Shown here: in pieces, positions 17,462-25,493 of the stretch
Layout of the letters: each line of letters opens with the position of its first letter
Numbering within the stretch: position 1 is the first letter of the stretch
DNA from: [Clostridium] citroniae WAL-17108
Lineage (GTDB): Bacteria > Bacillota > Clostridia > Lachnospirales > Lachnospiraceae
Assembly (NCBI RefSeq): GCF_000233455.1
Contig: NZ_JH376420.1
Coordinates: 1,914,634 to 1,978,633, forward strand
DNA length: 64,000 nt
Direction: 5' to 3'
Translations under genes and position numbers: made by a program
Notes under the pieces: generated by a model
Seen by the model: only the letters and a program-made list of their open reading frames with translations
Database searches by the model: none
Told to the model about the DNA's origin: nothing

Positions 17462-17518
17462 TCTTCACCTCTTACTGCTCTCCGCGGCCAAGGCATCACA
17501 CAGTCGCCTTTGTCCGCT

Positions 17519-17544
17519 GGGGAAATCCGCTTCTGAATGTTGAT
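17519..17544 (-). repeat. Dispersed ATTCAGAAG element, copy 2
   Basis: On the minus strand it contains CATTCAGAAGCGGATTTCCC, near-identical to the copy after mmsE at 4187. It is intergenic, between the hybrid kinase and patatin genes, in the same orientation. Confidence 0.5.
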
Positions 17545-17561
17545 TATACTCTTTTTACCGC

Positions 17562-17594
17562 AAAAAAACAATCAAAAGGCCGCGGCGGTCCGGC
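17562..17594 (-). terminator. Weak GC hairpin plus T-run after the hybrid kinase
   Basis: A short GCCG/CGGC stem (17579-17594) is followed on the minus strand by CTTTTGATTGTTTTTTT. The T-tract is good and the stem weak; it would end the kinase transcript before the patatin gene. Otherwise the 219-base gap contains only the repeat at 17519. Confidence 0.35.
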
Positions 17595-17680
17595 TGATCC
17601 CCAGCTTTTTCCACCACAGCCTTATATCCAACATTTAAAGGGGATCCCCGCCGCAGGTTCCATCACGGGAGGGACGACCC

Positions 17681-20600
17681 TCATTTATCCATCCACCGGT
17701 GCATGACCTCCAAAAGCCGGTCAATTTCCAGGGGCTTTGCAATATGTTCACTCATTCCCGCCTGCTTGGCCCGGTACACATCATCGGCAAATGCATTGGC
17801 TGTCAGGGCAATAATGGGAATCTCCGCCCCATCCGGCCGCTCCCCTCTCTCCCCCATGGTACGGATGGCCCTGGAAGCTTCATAACCATTCATCACAGGC
17901 ATCTGGATATCCATAAGGATCAGGGCGTATGTACCCGGCGGATTCCCTGCAAACAGGTCCACAGCCTCCCGGCCATTGACAGCGCAGGCCGTCTCCAGCC
18001 CTTGCAGCATCAGAAGTTCCTGCACGATCTCCCGATTCAGGTCATTATCCTCCGCCAGCAGGATCCTGGCGCCTGGTTCAAAAGCCGCGGTCCCGGACGG
18101 ATTACCGGTGTTGTGACACCGGCCAGCCTTCTCACCGGCCGTCTGCGCCCCAGCCTTCTCACCGGCCGGCTCCCCGGCTTTATCCTTTGCCTTCCCCGGC
18201 GCCTGCCCATCCTCCTCTGGTTTCTCTCCGGCCAGCTTCATAAATACAGTTACCACAAATCTGGTGCCCTCGTCCAGCCTGCTCTCCACCTGGATGGTCC
18301 CATTCATCATCTGGACCAGATTCCTTGTGATGGCAAGTCCCAGGCCGGTTCCTTGGATTCCCCTGACCCGCGCGTCCGCCGCCCGCTCAAAGGGGGTAAA
18401 CATCTTTTCCTGGAAAGCAGGGGACATACCGATCCCATTGTCCTCCACCGTAAACTCATAGCAGCCCACATGATCCTTCCCGGAGGGCTTTTCCTCCAGG
18501 GCCGCACGGATACAGCCCTTTTTTGGAGTGTACTTTACCGCATTGGACAGCAGGTTCAGAAGGATCTCCTTTACCCGGACCAAATCCCCGTAAACAGCGT
18601 CATGGCTCAGATCACCCACATAAACCTCCAGGTGCTGCTCCTTTTGTTCCGTGTCCGGGCGGATCATCAGGCCGATCTCCCGCATCATACCATTCAAACT
18701 GAATACAGACTCCGTAAGGCAAACGCTGCCTGATTCTATCTTAGACATGTCCAGCACCGCATTGATCAGTCCCAGCAGATGGTCCCCCGACATACGGATC
18801 TTGGAAAGACAGTCCGCCACCTTCGCCTTATCCTCCAGATATCCCTCTGCCACTGCAGCCATGCCCAGAATCGCGTTCATAGGCGTGCGGATATCGTGGC
18901 TCATCTTGGATAAGAACTCAGATTTCGCCTGGTTTGCGCGGTTCGCTGCCGCGTACGCCTCCTCCAGGGCCTGCTTGGCCTTGCGCTCCTCCTCACGGTG
19001 CTCCAACTCCTTTTGCTTTTCACTGCTGATATTGCGGAATGCCAGGATCACAGTCTTAGGCCTTCCCCCTTCCATGGCAACCAGATGGATCTCCAGCCTG
19101 AGCCACATGGGAGATTCACTGGCGCCGGCCGCCATCCTGAACTCCGCTTCCATGTGTTCATTCTTCTGGGTGATCATCTGCATAAGCCAGTCTTTGTCAC
19201 ACATCAGCTCTATCTTATGCCAGTCCGTATCATCCACCTGATTCAGGATATAGCTTCGCAGGATGGATGAAAATTTACCGGCCCTGGGCAGCAGTTTCGT
19301 CTCCCTGGCATCCGGCACACGCACCCCATAATAGCTGTCCTGAGGCAGATTTACATAGAAAATGCTCACATACACCCCGTTTATTGCCAGCAGGGCCGAC
19401 TGGTTCATATGGAGCCGTTCACTGTTTTCAAACAGAAGGGATTTCATACTGTGAATATTATAGAGTGCTCCCACCACACGGCCGGGCTTTCCATCCTCCT
19501 GTATAAGGCGGCTGTTCACCCTGTACCAGATATATTCGCCCTTTTTCCCTCCGGGAGTGGCGCAGCGCACCTCAAAGGCCTCCGCCCTGCCTTTGCATAT
19601 ATTGTCGATCACCATGGGGACATCATCCGGATGCACGATCTGCTGCTCTACCAGCGCCTTAGAGTACGGATGCAGCTCACCGCGCAGGATTCCCTCCCCC
19701 AGCCTGGGCTCATAGCTGATAAATGTATCAGAATCCATCAGGTATTCATACATGACGGCAGCACTGGCCTCCATGGCCACACGGTACATTTCCTGTTCCC
19801 TATCCAGCTGCTGCTGAAGAGTTTTGCGGGCCGTGATGTCCACCAAGGTGCGCTGAATGATATAATCCCCTTCCGGTGTGGTCCCCACCACCATGTTGGT
19901 TCCATCCATCCAGTGGATGGAGCCGTCCTTCCACTGCGCCCGGTATTCCATATCCTGCCTGTCCCCGGGACTTTGAAGCTTCAGATAACAGTCCCGCAGC
20001 CGTTCCTGGTCCTCCCTTAGGACGGTTCCCAGCACGCCGTCATGCCAGTCCCTCAGTCCTTCCTCCACACTGTCATATCCCAGAAGGGTCAGCGCCGCCC
20101 TGTTGGCGGAGATGAGCCGGTAGCCCTTGTCCCGGCTCCGTGAAAAACGGATAATGCCGCAGGGCACCGTATCATAGATACTGCTAAGAAGCCCTGTCTG
20201 TTCCCGCAGACGCCTGGCATCCTCCTCTGCCTGAAGGTTCTTTTTCTGCATCTCCTCCTCCAGCCGGTTCAGCCGTTCCTGGACATACTCATAGGACTGC
20301 CTTCCGATCTTCTCAGGGAACTGCTCCCCCTCCATCATCTCCTGATATGGGTTGGAACAGTGGATATGGGAACACTTAAGCCCCTCATCCGTTTCCTGGA
20401 ACACAAATGACACCCTCTGATGCACTTTCAGGTACATCCGGGTGCTTGGATCCGTGGCGATCCACATCCTCCCTGTCACTATGTAAAAACCTGCTGCCGG
20501 CTGGATGACATCATATTCCTCATCCCATATATTACACCTGGGGATTTCGCCCTTCATCTGCCGGAATGCGCCGGTGCACGCCTGGCGTCCGGCTATATAC

Positions 20601-20764
20601 TCATCTTCCCCCGCGCCCATCCATAAAAACTCCGGGGCAAATGCGGATATGATACTATCAACATCATTTTCACAATAGTGCAGGTGCATCAGCCGGCTTG
20701 CCAGCCGCTTTGCATCTTCCATGCGCTGCGCGCCTGTAACCCCATTCTGTTTTCCCACAATCAT
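17681..20764 (-). CDS. Hybrid sensor histidine kinase: NTF2-like, PAS repeats, HisKA, ATPase, receiver
   Basis: A 1027-residue soluble kinase with no membrane segment. In order: SnoaL/NTF2-like fold (about 15-145; MHLHYCENDVDSIISAF, IWDEEYDVIQPAAG), coiled coil (155-190), two or three PAS domains (190-590; WKDGSIHWMDGTN, YIIQRTLVDITARK), HisKA with His623 (KMSHDIRTPMN), ATPase (N-box at 741, VEDNGIGM), a Lys/Ala/Gly linker with the repeat AGEKAG, and a receiver with Asp952. It would sense a cytosolic cue and start a phosphorelay; no partner is adjacent. Start 20764 has AGCAGG close upstream. Confidence 0.9.
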   Translation of the reverse strand: MIVGKQNGVTGAQRMEDAKRLASRLMHLHYCENDVDSIISAFAPEFLWMGAGEDEYIAGRQACTGAFRQMKGEIPRCNIWDEEYDVIQPAAGFYIVTGRMWIATDPSTRMYLKVHQRVSFVFQETDEGLKCSHIHCSNPYQEMMEGEQFPEKIGRQSYEYVQERLNRLEEEMQKKNLQAEEDARRLREQTGLLSSIYDTVPCGIIRFSRSRDKGYRLISANRAALTLLGYDSVEEGLRDWHDGVLGTVLREDQERLRDCYLKLQSPGDRQDMEYRAQWKDGSIHWMDGTNMVVGTTPEGDYIIQRTLVDITARKTLQQQLDREQEMYRVAMEASAAVMYEYLMDSDTFISYEPRLGEGILRGELHPYSKALVEQQIVHPDDVPMVIDNICKGRAEAFEVRCATPGGKKGEYIWYRVNSRLIQEDGKPGRVVGALYNIHSMKSLLFENSERLHMNQSALLAINGVYVSIFYVNLPQDSYYGVRVPDARETKLLPRAGKFSSILRSYILNQVDDTDWHKIELMCDKDWLMQMITQKNEHMEAEFRMAAGASESPMWLRLEIHLVAMEGGRPKTVILAFRNISSEKQKELEHREEERKAKQALEEAYAAANRANQAKSEFLSKMSHDIRTPMNAILGMAAVAEGYLEDKAKVADCLSKIRMSGDHLLGLINAVLDMSKIESGSVCLTESVFSLNGMMREIGLMIRPDTEQKEQHLEVYVGDLSHDAVYGDLVRVKEILLNLLSNAVKYTPKKGCIRAALEEKPSGKDHVGCYEFTVEDNGIGMSPAFQEKMFTPFERAADARVRGIQGTGLGLAITRNLVQMMNGTIQVESRLDEGTRFVVTVFMKLAGEKPEEDGQAPGKAKDKAGEPAGEKAGAQTAGEKAGRCHNTGNPSGTAAFEPGARILLAEDNDLNREIVQELLMLQGLETACAVNGREAVDLFAGNPPGTYALILMDIQMPVMNGYEASRAIRTMGERGERPDGAEIPIIALTANAFADDVYRAKQAGMSEHIAKPLEIDRLLEVMHRWMDK

Positions 20765-20834
20765 AACCTGCTTTCACTTATCTGCGAAAATAGCTTGCTG
20801 TTTTAATCATACTTGATAAACAAGGACGCGTCAA

Positions 20835-20862
20835 GAAAAAAGCCGGGGCTGCGGCACCGGCT
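20835..20862 (-). terminator. Intrinsic terminator downstream of the ATC hydrolase operon
   Basis: On the minus strand AGCCGG and CCGGCT flank a 10-base loop, followed directly by TTTTTT. Confidence 0.75.
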
Positions 20863-20885
20863 CCGGGATAAAGCTCCCCAAAAAT

Positions 20886-20913
20886 GAGGACAGCTAAAAA
20901 ACCAGCCGTCCTC
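20886..20913 (-). terminator. First stem-loop after the ATC hydrolase gene
   Basis: On the minus strand AGGACGGCT and AGCTGTCCT pair (one mismatch) around a T-rich loop, followed by CATTTTTGG. It starts 11 bases past the stop codon, so two terminators stand in tandem here. Confidence 0.6.
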
Positions 20914-20923
20914 TGTGTTCCTG

Positions 20924-21427
20924 TTATTTTTTCCTGGAAAATCTTACCTGGCAGGTAGGACATCCGTCTGCAATGGTATCGCCCAAATGGAAGTCAAATC
21001 CCATTGCCTTAGCTATATTCCTGTCACCGTCCATGGCCATATCGCACAGCTTTGCACACAGGGCATCGTCAAAGCCAAGGTCCTGCCATGCCTTTAACAG
21101 CGGACAGTGGTGAAACTCCACATCCAGGACATCGTCATTCTTCTCCTTAACTTCTACCTCAAAGGATTTCTGAAGAGTTGGCGTAAACATGGTATTAAAA
21201 AAGCTTTCGCAGCTCTCCGGCTTCTCGCAGCGTTCCCTGATCTCACTTCCCTGTACTCTTCCCGTCTCACTGATAGCCTTGCGTATAATGGCCTCAACCT
21301 CTTCTGCCCTTCCTTCTTCTACGGCATATTTGTAGGTTAAACCTGTCCATGTGGATCTATGTCCGATGGCCCCTCTCTGAATATTAACCTTCTCGTCATC
21401 CTTAATTGTAATTTTGTTGTCGATCAT
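20924..21427 (-). CDS. L-2-amino-thiazoline-4-carboxylic acid hydrolase family protein
   Basis: A 167-residue protein with the C-terminal pattern of the ATC hydrolase family (PF14196): FHHCPLLKAWQDLG, LCDMAMDGDRN, and GDTIADGCPTCQVRFSR. Known members open the thiazoline ring of ATC on the route to cysteine, but clostridial homologues are unproven. Conserved Cys and His near residues 100 and 155 could bind metal or act in catalysis. It is last in an operon with an SDR and a membrane carrier, suggesting uptake and conversion of one small molecule. Ribosome site AAAGGAGGAT. Confidence 0.78.
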   Translation of the reverse strand: MIDNKITIKDDEKVNIQRGAIGHRSTWTGLTYKYAVEEGRAEEVEAIIRKAISETGRVQGSEIRERCEKPESCESFFNTMFTPTLQKSFEVEVKEKNDDVLDVEFHHCPLLKAWQDLGFDDALCAKLCDMAMDGDRNIAKAMGFDFHLGDTIADGCPTCQVRFSRKK

Positions 21428-21468
21428 CTTAAATATCCTCCTTTTTCTTTTGCTTTCTATTTTGCTTT

Positions 21469-22260
21469 CTATTTTGCTTCCAGCCTGTCATAAGCATAGG
21501 TTGGATTAAGCGTCATGCTTCTTCCACCGGATACTTCAATCGTAACAGCAGTCATATAGCTTGCAGCGTCACTGGCAAGAAATACAATTGGCTTTGCAAT
21601 TTCTTCCGGTTCAGCCATTCTGCGAAGCAGAGTAGATGATGCATTACGGTCCAGCTCCTCCTGACTGATGGCTTTTTTTACCAGAGGCGTTACGGTAAAG
21701 CCCGGCATAATACAGGTTACTCTCACATTATGTGCGCAGTACTCTCCGGCAAAGGTGTTGGTCAGATTGTTAACCGCGGATTTTAATGGTCCGTAAAGAG
21801 TACTTCTTCCCGCGGAAGAGCAGCGCGCAGCAAGGGAACTTACATTGACGATCGCCCCCTTCTTCTGCTCCTTCATATATCGGAATGCCGCCTGGCAGCC
21901 GTAGATCACCGACTTAAAGCAGACTCCTGTCATGAAGTCGATCTCCTCATCATCATACTCTTCACCTTTCTTATAACCTGTGGCACCTACGTTATTCACC
22001 CACACATCCAGACTTCCAAAATGGTCATGGACATGCTCTGCAAACGCATAATTTTCCGCAGCCGATGATACGTCAAATGCCTCATAATACACTTCTCCCA
22101 AACCGGAAAGCGCCTGGGCAGCTTCCTTTAATTCATCCTCATGACGGGAACAGACAGCAACCTTTGCGCCCTCTTTCAGAAAGGCTTCCGCCGTTGCATA
22201 GCCGATTCCCTTGCTGGCTCCGGTCACTACCACCGTCTTGCCCTGTAAACCTAAATCCAT
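21469..22260 (-). CDS. SDR-family NAD(P)-dependent oxidoreductase
   Basis: A 263-residue classical short-chain dehydrogenase. The cofactor site TGASKGIG lies at the N-terminus, NNVG near residue 90, catalytic Ser in NVSSLAA and the Tyr-x3-Lys pair in LYGPLKS. The C-terminal segment (PEEIAKPIVFLASDAASYMTA) matches FabG-type enzymes. It would reduce or oxidise a hydroxyl/keto group of an unknown substrate. It lies between the carrier (20-base gap) and the ATC hydrolase (41-base gap). Ribosome site GGGAGGT. Confidence 0.9.
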   Translation of the reverse strand: MDLGLQGKTVVVTGASKGIGYATAEAFLKEGAKVAVCSRHEDELKEAAQALSGLGEVYYEAFDVSSAAENYAFAEHVHDHFGSLDVWVNNVGATGYKKGEEYDDEEIDFMTGVCFKSVIYGCQAAFRYMKEQKKGAIVNVSSLAARCSSAGRSTLYGPLKSAVNNLTNTFAGEYCAHNVRVTCIMPGFTVTPLVKKAISQEELDRNASSTLLRRMAEPEEIAKPIVFLASDAASYMTAVTIEVSGGRSMTLNPTYAYDRLEAK

Positions 22261-22280
22261 GGAATACCTCCCGTAAAACC

Positions 22281-23570
22281 TTATTTAAAGAACATGGCCA
22301 TAACGGCTCCTGCAATGAATACGGAACCGGATGTAGCGCTGACAAAACCTGCAACCAGCGTCTTTGGAAGCATATGCTGCTCCAGAACCTGATACTCCTC
22401 TTCATTTTCCGCACATACCTTAGCTGCCTCAACACTTAAAGTATAGCTGGCCGGAAAGCCCCCTGCAATGGAACCTAAGCCAAGAGCAAATGCCATCGGC
22501 GTGCTCATCCCAAGCTTCTTTCCAAGAGGGATAGCGAAAACTGCAATGCCAACGGTTGAAAGCACGATCAAAATTGCAAAATCCTTGATCAGCTGAACCA
22601 CTGTATCCGGCGTACAGCTGCTGAGCTGTGAGAATACAAACATCATGATGATCGTGTAAACAAAACCCATACTGCGGGAACGAACCAAAACATTCTTCTC
22701 TGTAAAGCCAAAGGCTGTTGCAAATACTCCAAGGATCAGCGCCCATACGAACTTGGAAATATATCCACCGCTTAACTTATCCAGATAACCGGACATCACG
22801 GTAAGGATTACCATTGTAAACAGATATGTAAAGTCGCTCTTATACTTGCCGGGCAGCTGAGGGAAAAGAACATGTTTGTTTTCCTCTGCAGCCGCCGTCT
22901 TCTGTACTGCTGCTGTCTGCCAGGTTCCTTTTCTATACTGGTTCAGTACAGAATATCCTTCCTTCTTCAGACAGATGCTGGTCAGAGGATATCCCACAAA
23001 ACCCTGCAGTACGTATACCGCCATTGCAAGGATTGCAAGATGCTCTGTAGGCGCAACGGACTGCATCATCATAGCTGCCACAAAACCGCCTGTCAGAGGA
23101 GGAGCTGCAACCGCCGCTGTCTCCTTGCCCAGGACCAGGGTTCCCACGGTCAGGATAACCACCAGAATGCCCAGCATACCCGCCAGAGTGACAACAACCG
23201 TTTTCCACTGATCGATCAGTTCCTGGATATCCAGCATGGTTCCCAGGTGCACAACCATCATCATAACCAGAAATGTGGGTAAATTTGCGGCAACTCCACC
23301 CTGCTGAAGGATGTCTGCCGGCAGGAAGGTCCAGAATCCGATTACAAATAACACTGCCGTAATAAACATGGATGGTACAAATGCTTTCGTAGCGGTAGAA
23401 ATGACCTCTCCAATAATGACCAGAATCAGCATGGTCAAAAATGCGGTCTGTACATCCCACTGCGCCTCTCCGATGGCAATCTTATAAATGCCAAAATACA
23501 GATAGGCAACAGCCATGAGAGCAAGCAATCCATAACCGATCCACTTTTTGGAATTCTTTTGTTCGCTCAT
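22281..23570 (-). CDS. Polytopic membrane carrier, GltS-like (substrate unknown)
   Basis: A 429-residue protein with about 10-12 membrane helices and a two-fold repeated organisation: a Gly/Ala-rich re-entrant-like stretch in each half (APPLTGGFVAAMMMQSVAP; LGLGSIAGGFPASYTLS). This recalls sodium-glutamate symporters of the GltS type; direct homology is uncertain. It likely imports the substrate handled by the SDR and ATC hydrolase encoded after it. ATG 23570 follows GAAGGG; an in-frame TTG two codons earlier is possible. The gene is divergent from a GntR regulator. Confidence 0.6.
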   Translation of the reverse strand: MSEQKNSKKWIGYGLLALMAVAYLYFGIYKIAIGEAQWDVQTAFLTMLILVIIGEVISTATKAFVPSMFITAVLFVIGFWTFLPADILQQGGVAANLPTFLVMMMVVHLGTMLDIQELIDQWKTVVVTLAGMLGILVVILTVGTLVLGKETAAVAAPPLTGGFVAAMMMQSVAPTEHLAILAMAVYVLQGFVGYPLTSICLKKEGYSVLNQYRKGTWQTAAVQKTAAAEENKHVLFPQLPGKYKSDFTYLFTMVILTVMSGYLDKLSGGYISKFVWALILGVFATAFGFTEKNVLVRSRSMGFVYTIIMMFVFSQLSSCTPDTVVQLIKDFAILIVLSTVGIAVFAIPLGKKLGMSTPMAFALGLGSIAGGFPASYTLSVEAAKVCAENEEEYQVLEQHMLPKTLVAGFVSATSGSVFIAGAVMAMFFK

Positions 23571-23642
23571 ACTCAAGCCCTTCTTTCTTTTGTTTTTCTC
23601 CCTCTTGGAGCTTCTGTAATCATATCACAGATTTTTTCCATT

Positions 23643-23658
23643 CACAATATATATTGTG
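23643..23658. promoter_or_regulatory. Perfect palindrome CACAATATATATTGTG
   Basis: A 16-base perfect palindrome 72 bases upstream of the carrier gene, in the AT-rich divergent region. It is a candidate operator for the carrier operon. Confidence 0.45.
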
Positions 23659-23740
23659 ATTTTTGTCATTATATACAATATATTTTAATAATATTTGTAG
23701 CTTTTCAACAATTTTTATTAAAATCTTCCCCTGCTTTTTA

Positions 23741-23796
23741 TTTTTGTGATATGATTCAAAAATATAAGGTGTTTTTTGGATTTTTATGATATGATT
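23741..23796 (+). promoter_or_regulatory. Two direct repeats TTTTT(G/A)TGATATGATT before the GntR gene
   Basis: The 16-base repeats at 23741-23756 and 23781-23796 differ at one base and are 40 bases apart, about four helical turns. TATGAT within the second could also be a -10. They are the best candidates for autoregulation of the GntR gene. Confidence 0.5.
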
Positions 23797-23833
23797 TAAT
23801 GTAAGAAATTACGTTGAAAGGACTGTGCTGTAT

Positions 23834-24517
23834 ATGGAACAAAAAGAGACGAAAACAATTATGAACCAGGTATACAATGCAATATTTTCCGATATTATCC
23901 ACAATGAATTTGATTTTGATGAATACCTTACCGAAAAAGCCCTGATGGAAAAATACAATGTCAGCCGGGCGCCTGTAAGAGAGGCCCTGATGCAGCTGCG
24001 CAGCGACCATTTTATCGTTTGCATTCCCCGTCACGGATACCGCATACGCAGGCCGGACCAGCAGGAGCTGCGCGATATTGTAAACTTCCGAGCTGTGTTG
24101 GAATGCAGTTTCCTGGAACAGTATTATTACTCCATTACCCCCGAACATATCCAGTCACTGCGGGAAATCTGCCGGCAATACGCCGACAAACAGGACAAGA
24201 ACTTTATTAACTACTGGAAATTAAACCGTGACTTTCATGCAAAGCTTTTTTCCTGTTATGGGAATGATTTCGCCCTCCATACATTGCTGGAATCCATGGA
24301 CCGTCAAGTTATTTACTTTGTGGAGATCATGAAAAACTATTATCTGGCGGCAGACCTTCACTTTGCCATGCTGGACTACATTGAAAAAGGCGATATTAAA
24401 ACAGCCATGACCCTTCTCCGGGCGGATATTGAGAAAATACCTACCAACGATGCCCTTCAGCGCGTTAAGCAAAATCACCCTATCAATGCTGAGGTCCCTA
24501 CCTACAGCCTGTGCTAG
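23834..24517 (+). CDS. GntR-family regulator, FCD subfamily
   Basis: A 227-residue regulator with an N-terminal winged helix (TEKALMEKYNVSRAPVREAL, LRSDHFIVCIPRHGYRI) and a helical FCD ligand domain (ELRDIVNFRAVLECSFLEQ, NRDFHAKLF, ADLHFAMLDYIEKGD) with His residues for a metal. It is divergent from the carrier-SDR-ATC hydrolase operon and probably controls it. The ribosome site AAAGGA is 11 bases before ATG 23834 but only 2 before an in-frame GTG at 23825, so the start could be three codons earlier. Confidence 0.9.
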   Translation: MEQKETKTIMNQVYNAIFSDIIHNEFDFDEYLTEKALMEKYNVSRAPVREALMQLRSDHFIVCIPRHGYRIRRPDQQELRDIVNFRAVLECSFLEQYYYSITPEHIQSLREICRQYADKQDKNFINYWKLNRDFHAKLFSCYGNDFALHTLLESMDRQVIYFVEIMKNYYLAADLHFAMLDYIEKGDIKTAMTLLRADIEKIPTNDALQRVKQNHPINAEVPTYSLC

Positions 24518-24524
24518 ATACCAC

Positions 24525-24623
24525 ATGCCTAAAGAAGTCCGCAATGGCTTTGATGTCCGGGATATTATTCCTGCTTACAAAAAGGCTGCACTATTTGACC
24601 AATTACGAAAGATAGCGGGATAG
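24525..24623 (+). other. Possible gene remnant after the GntR gene
   Basis: A short frame reading MPKEVRNGFDVRDIIPAYK, then KAALFDQLRKIAG, follows the regulator without a ribosome site. Its composition is protein-like and it may be the tail of a decayed gene, but I do not recognise it. Confidence 0.25.
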
Positions 24624-24673
24624 GGGCAAATCCATATCCGTCATTCTTTCTTTATCATCAAATAGTGCAGCCT
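24583..24673. repeat. 16-base perfect inverted repeat with 59-base interior
   Basis: AGGCTGCACTATTTGA at 24583-24598 and its exact complement TCAAATAGTGCAGCCT at 24658-24673. It could be a large terminator hairpin for the GntR gene or the ends of a miniature element. No T-tract follows on the plus strand. Confidence 0.55.
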
Positions 24674-24712
24674 AAACTGCTTTTAAATTAAAACCCACAA
24701 CACACCGGCATT

Positions 24713-24910
24713 CTATCCAATGTCCTCCAACAGTTCCTCCATCATGTCCGGGTCTGCCAGTTTCATATCCTCCTTAAACACCCCGGGATAGGGAAATGCC
24801 ATATCACCATACAGCTTGCCAAAGGCAACGTAAACCTTTTTGCCCTTTAAAGCAAAAACAGTGCCCGCACCGTAACGTCTGTGTTCCACCCTCTGATTGA
24901 TGATTTTCAT
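24713..24910 (-). CDS. Small conserved protein, paralogue of its upstream neighbour
   Basis: A 65-residue protein of unknown function. The N-terminus RVEHRRYGAGTV matches the VxHxxYGxGxV motif found in small beta-barrels of the CarD/UvrD-tail kind. It aligns with the first 65 residues of the upstream protein (VRHIKYGLGKV...YPDAFERFL versus YPGVFKEDM). The start overlaps the neighbour's stop by four bases (ATGA) with GGAGGGGCAGG upstream, so they are co-translated. A nucleic-acid or protein-binding role is a guess. Confidence 0.65.
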   Translation of the reverse strand: MKIINQRVEHRRYGAGTVFALKGKKVYVAFGKLYGDMAFPYPGVFKEDMKLADPDMMEELLEDIG

Positions 24911-25302
24911 TTGACCTGCCCCTCCACTGATATCATTCCCCCATGTTCCGCCATTGCCTTTTCCCGCGGCATTTTTTCCCGTACTGCCTTTTCCCGCGCC
25001 GCCTTCCTGCGTCTTTTAAGAAGCTCCGACTGTTCCCTTTTCCGCTGTGCCTCATATACTTTATATCGGAACAGCCGCATGGCTTCCTCTTCCTTCTTCT
25101 TCGCTCCGGCAGCCGCAAGGGCAGACAGCGCCTCCTCCTGAAGGCCCTGGGATTCAAAACTCAGAAACCGTTCAAAGGCATCCGGATATAAAAACAGCTT
25201 TGTCCCGGCTTCCCCTGAAAAAGAAACCCATATATGGTTCTGATCCACCTCCGCCACTTTACCCAATCCGTATTTGATGTGCCTCACAGTCTCATTCAGC
25301 AT
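24907..25302 (-). CDS. Small protein with CarD-like N-terminal motif and basic coiled-coil tail
   Basis: A 131-residue protein of unknown function. Residues 1-60 resemble the downstream 65-residue protein; residues 65-120 are a highly charged helix rich in Lys, Arg and Glu with a repeating REKA/REKM pattern, likely coiled coil and possibly nucleic-acid binding. Ribosome site AAGGTGAG. Upstream (25382-25405) AAACTTT/AAAGTTT form an inverted repeat in an AT-rich stretch that may include the promoter. The two genes form an operon of tandem duplicates. Confidence 0.65.
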   Translation of the reverse strand: MLNETVRHIKYGLGKVAEVDQNHIWVSFSGEAGTKLFLYPDAFERFLSFESQGLQEEALSALAAAGAKKKEEEAMRLFRYKVYEAQRKREQSELLKRRRKAAREKAVREKMPREKAMAEHGGMISVEGQVK

Positions 25303-25493
25303 TTTCTCACCTTCCTGAAAACAATATCAACCTTTTGCTTCCTTCCTATTTTACCATTTTTTGTTTTGAAAATGCAAATGTAAACTTTTATTTACTGTAA
25401 AGTTTGTGAATTTTTCTCAATGGAAAGAGGGCCGTTCCTGGACATTTTTTCTGCAGGAGCCAAGTGGTTCAGGGGTCGGCCAAGTCTTATATC

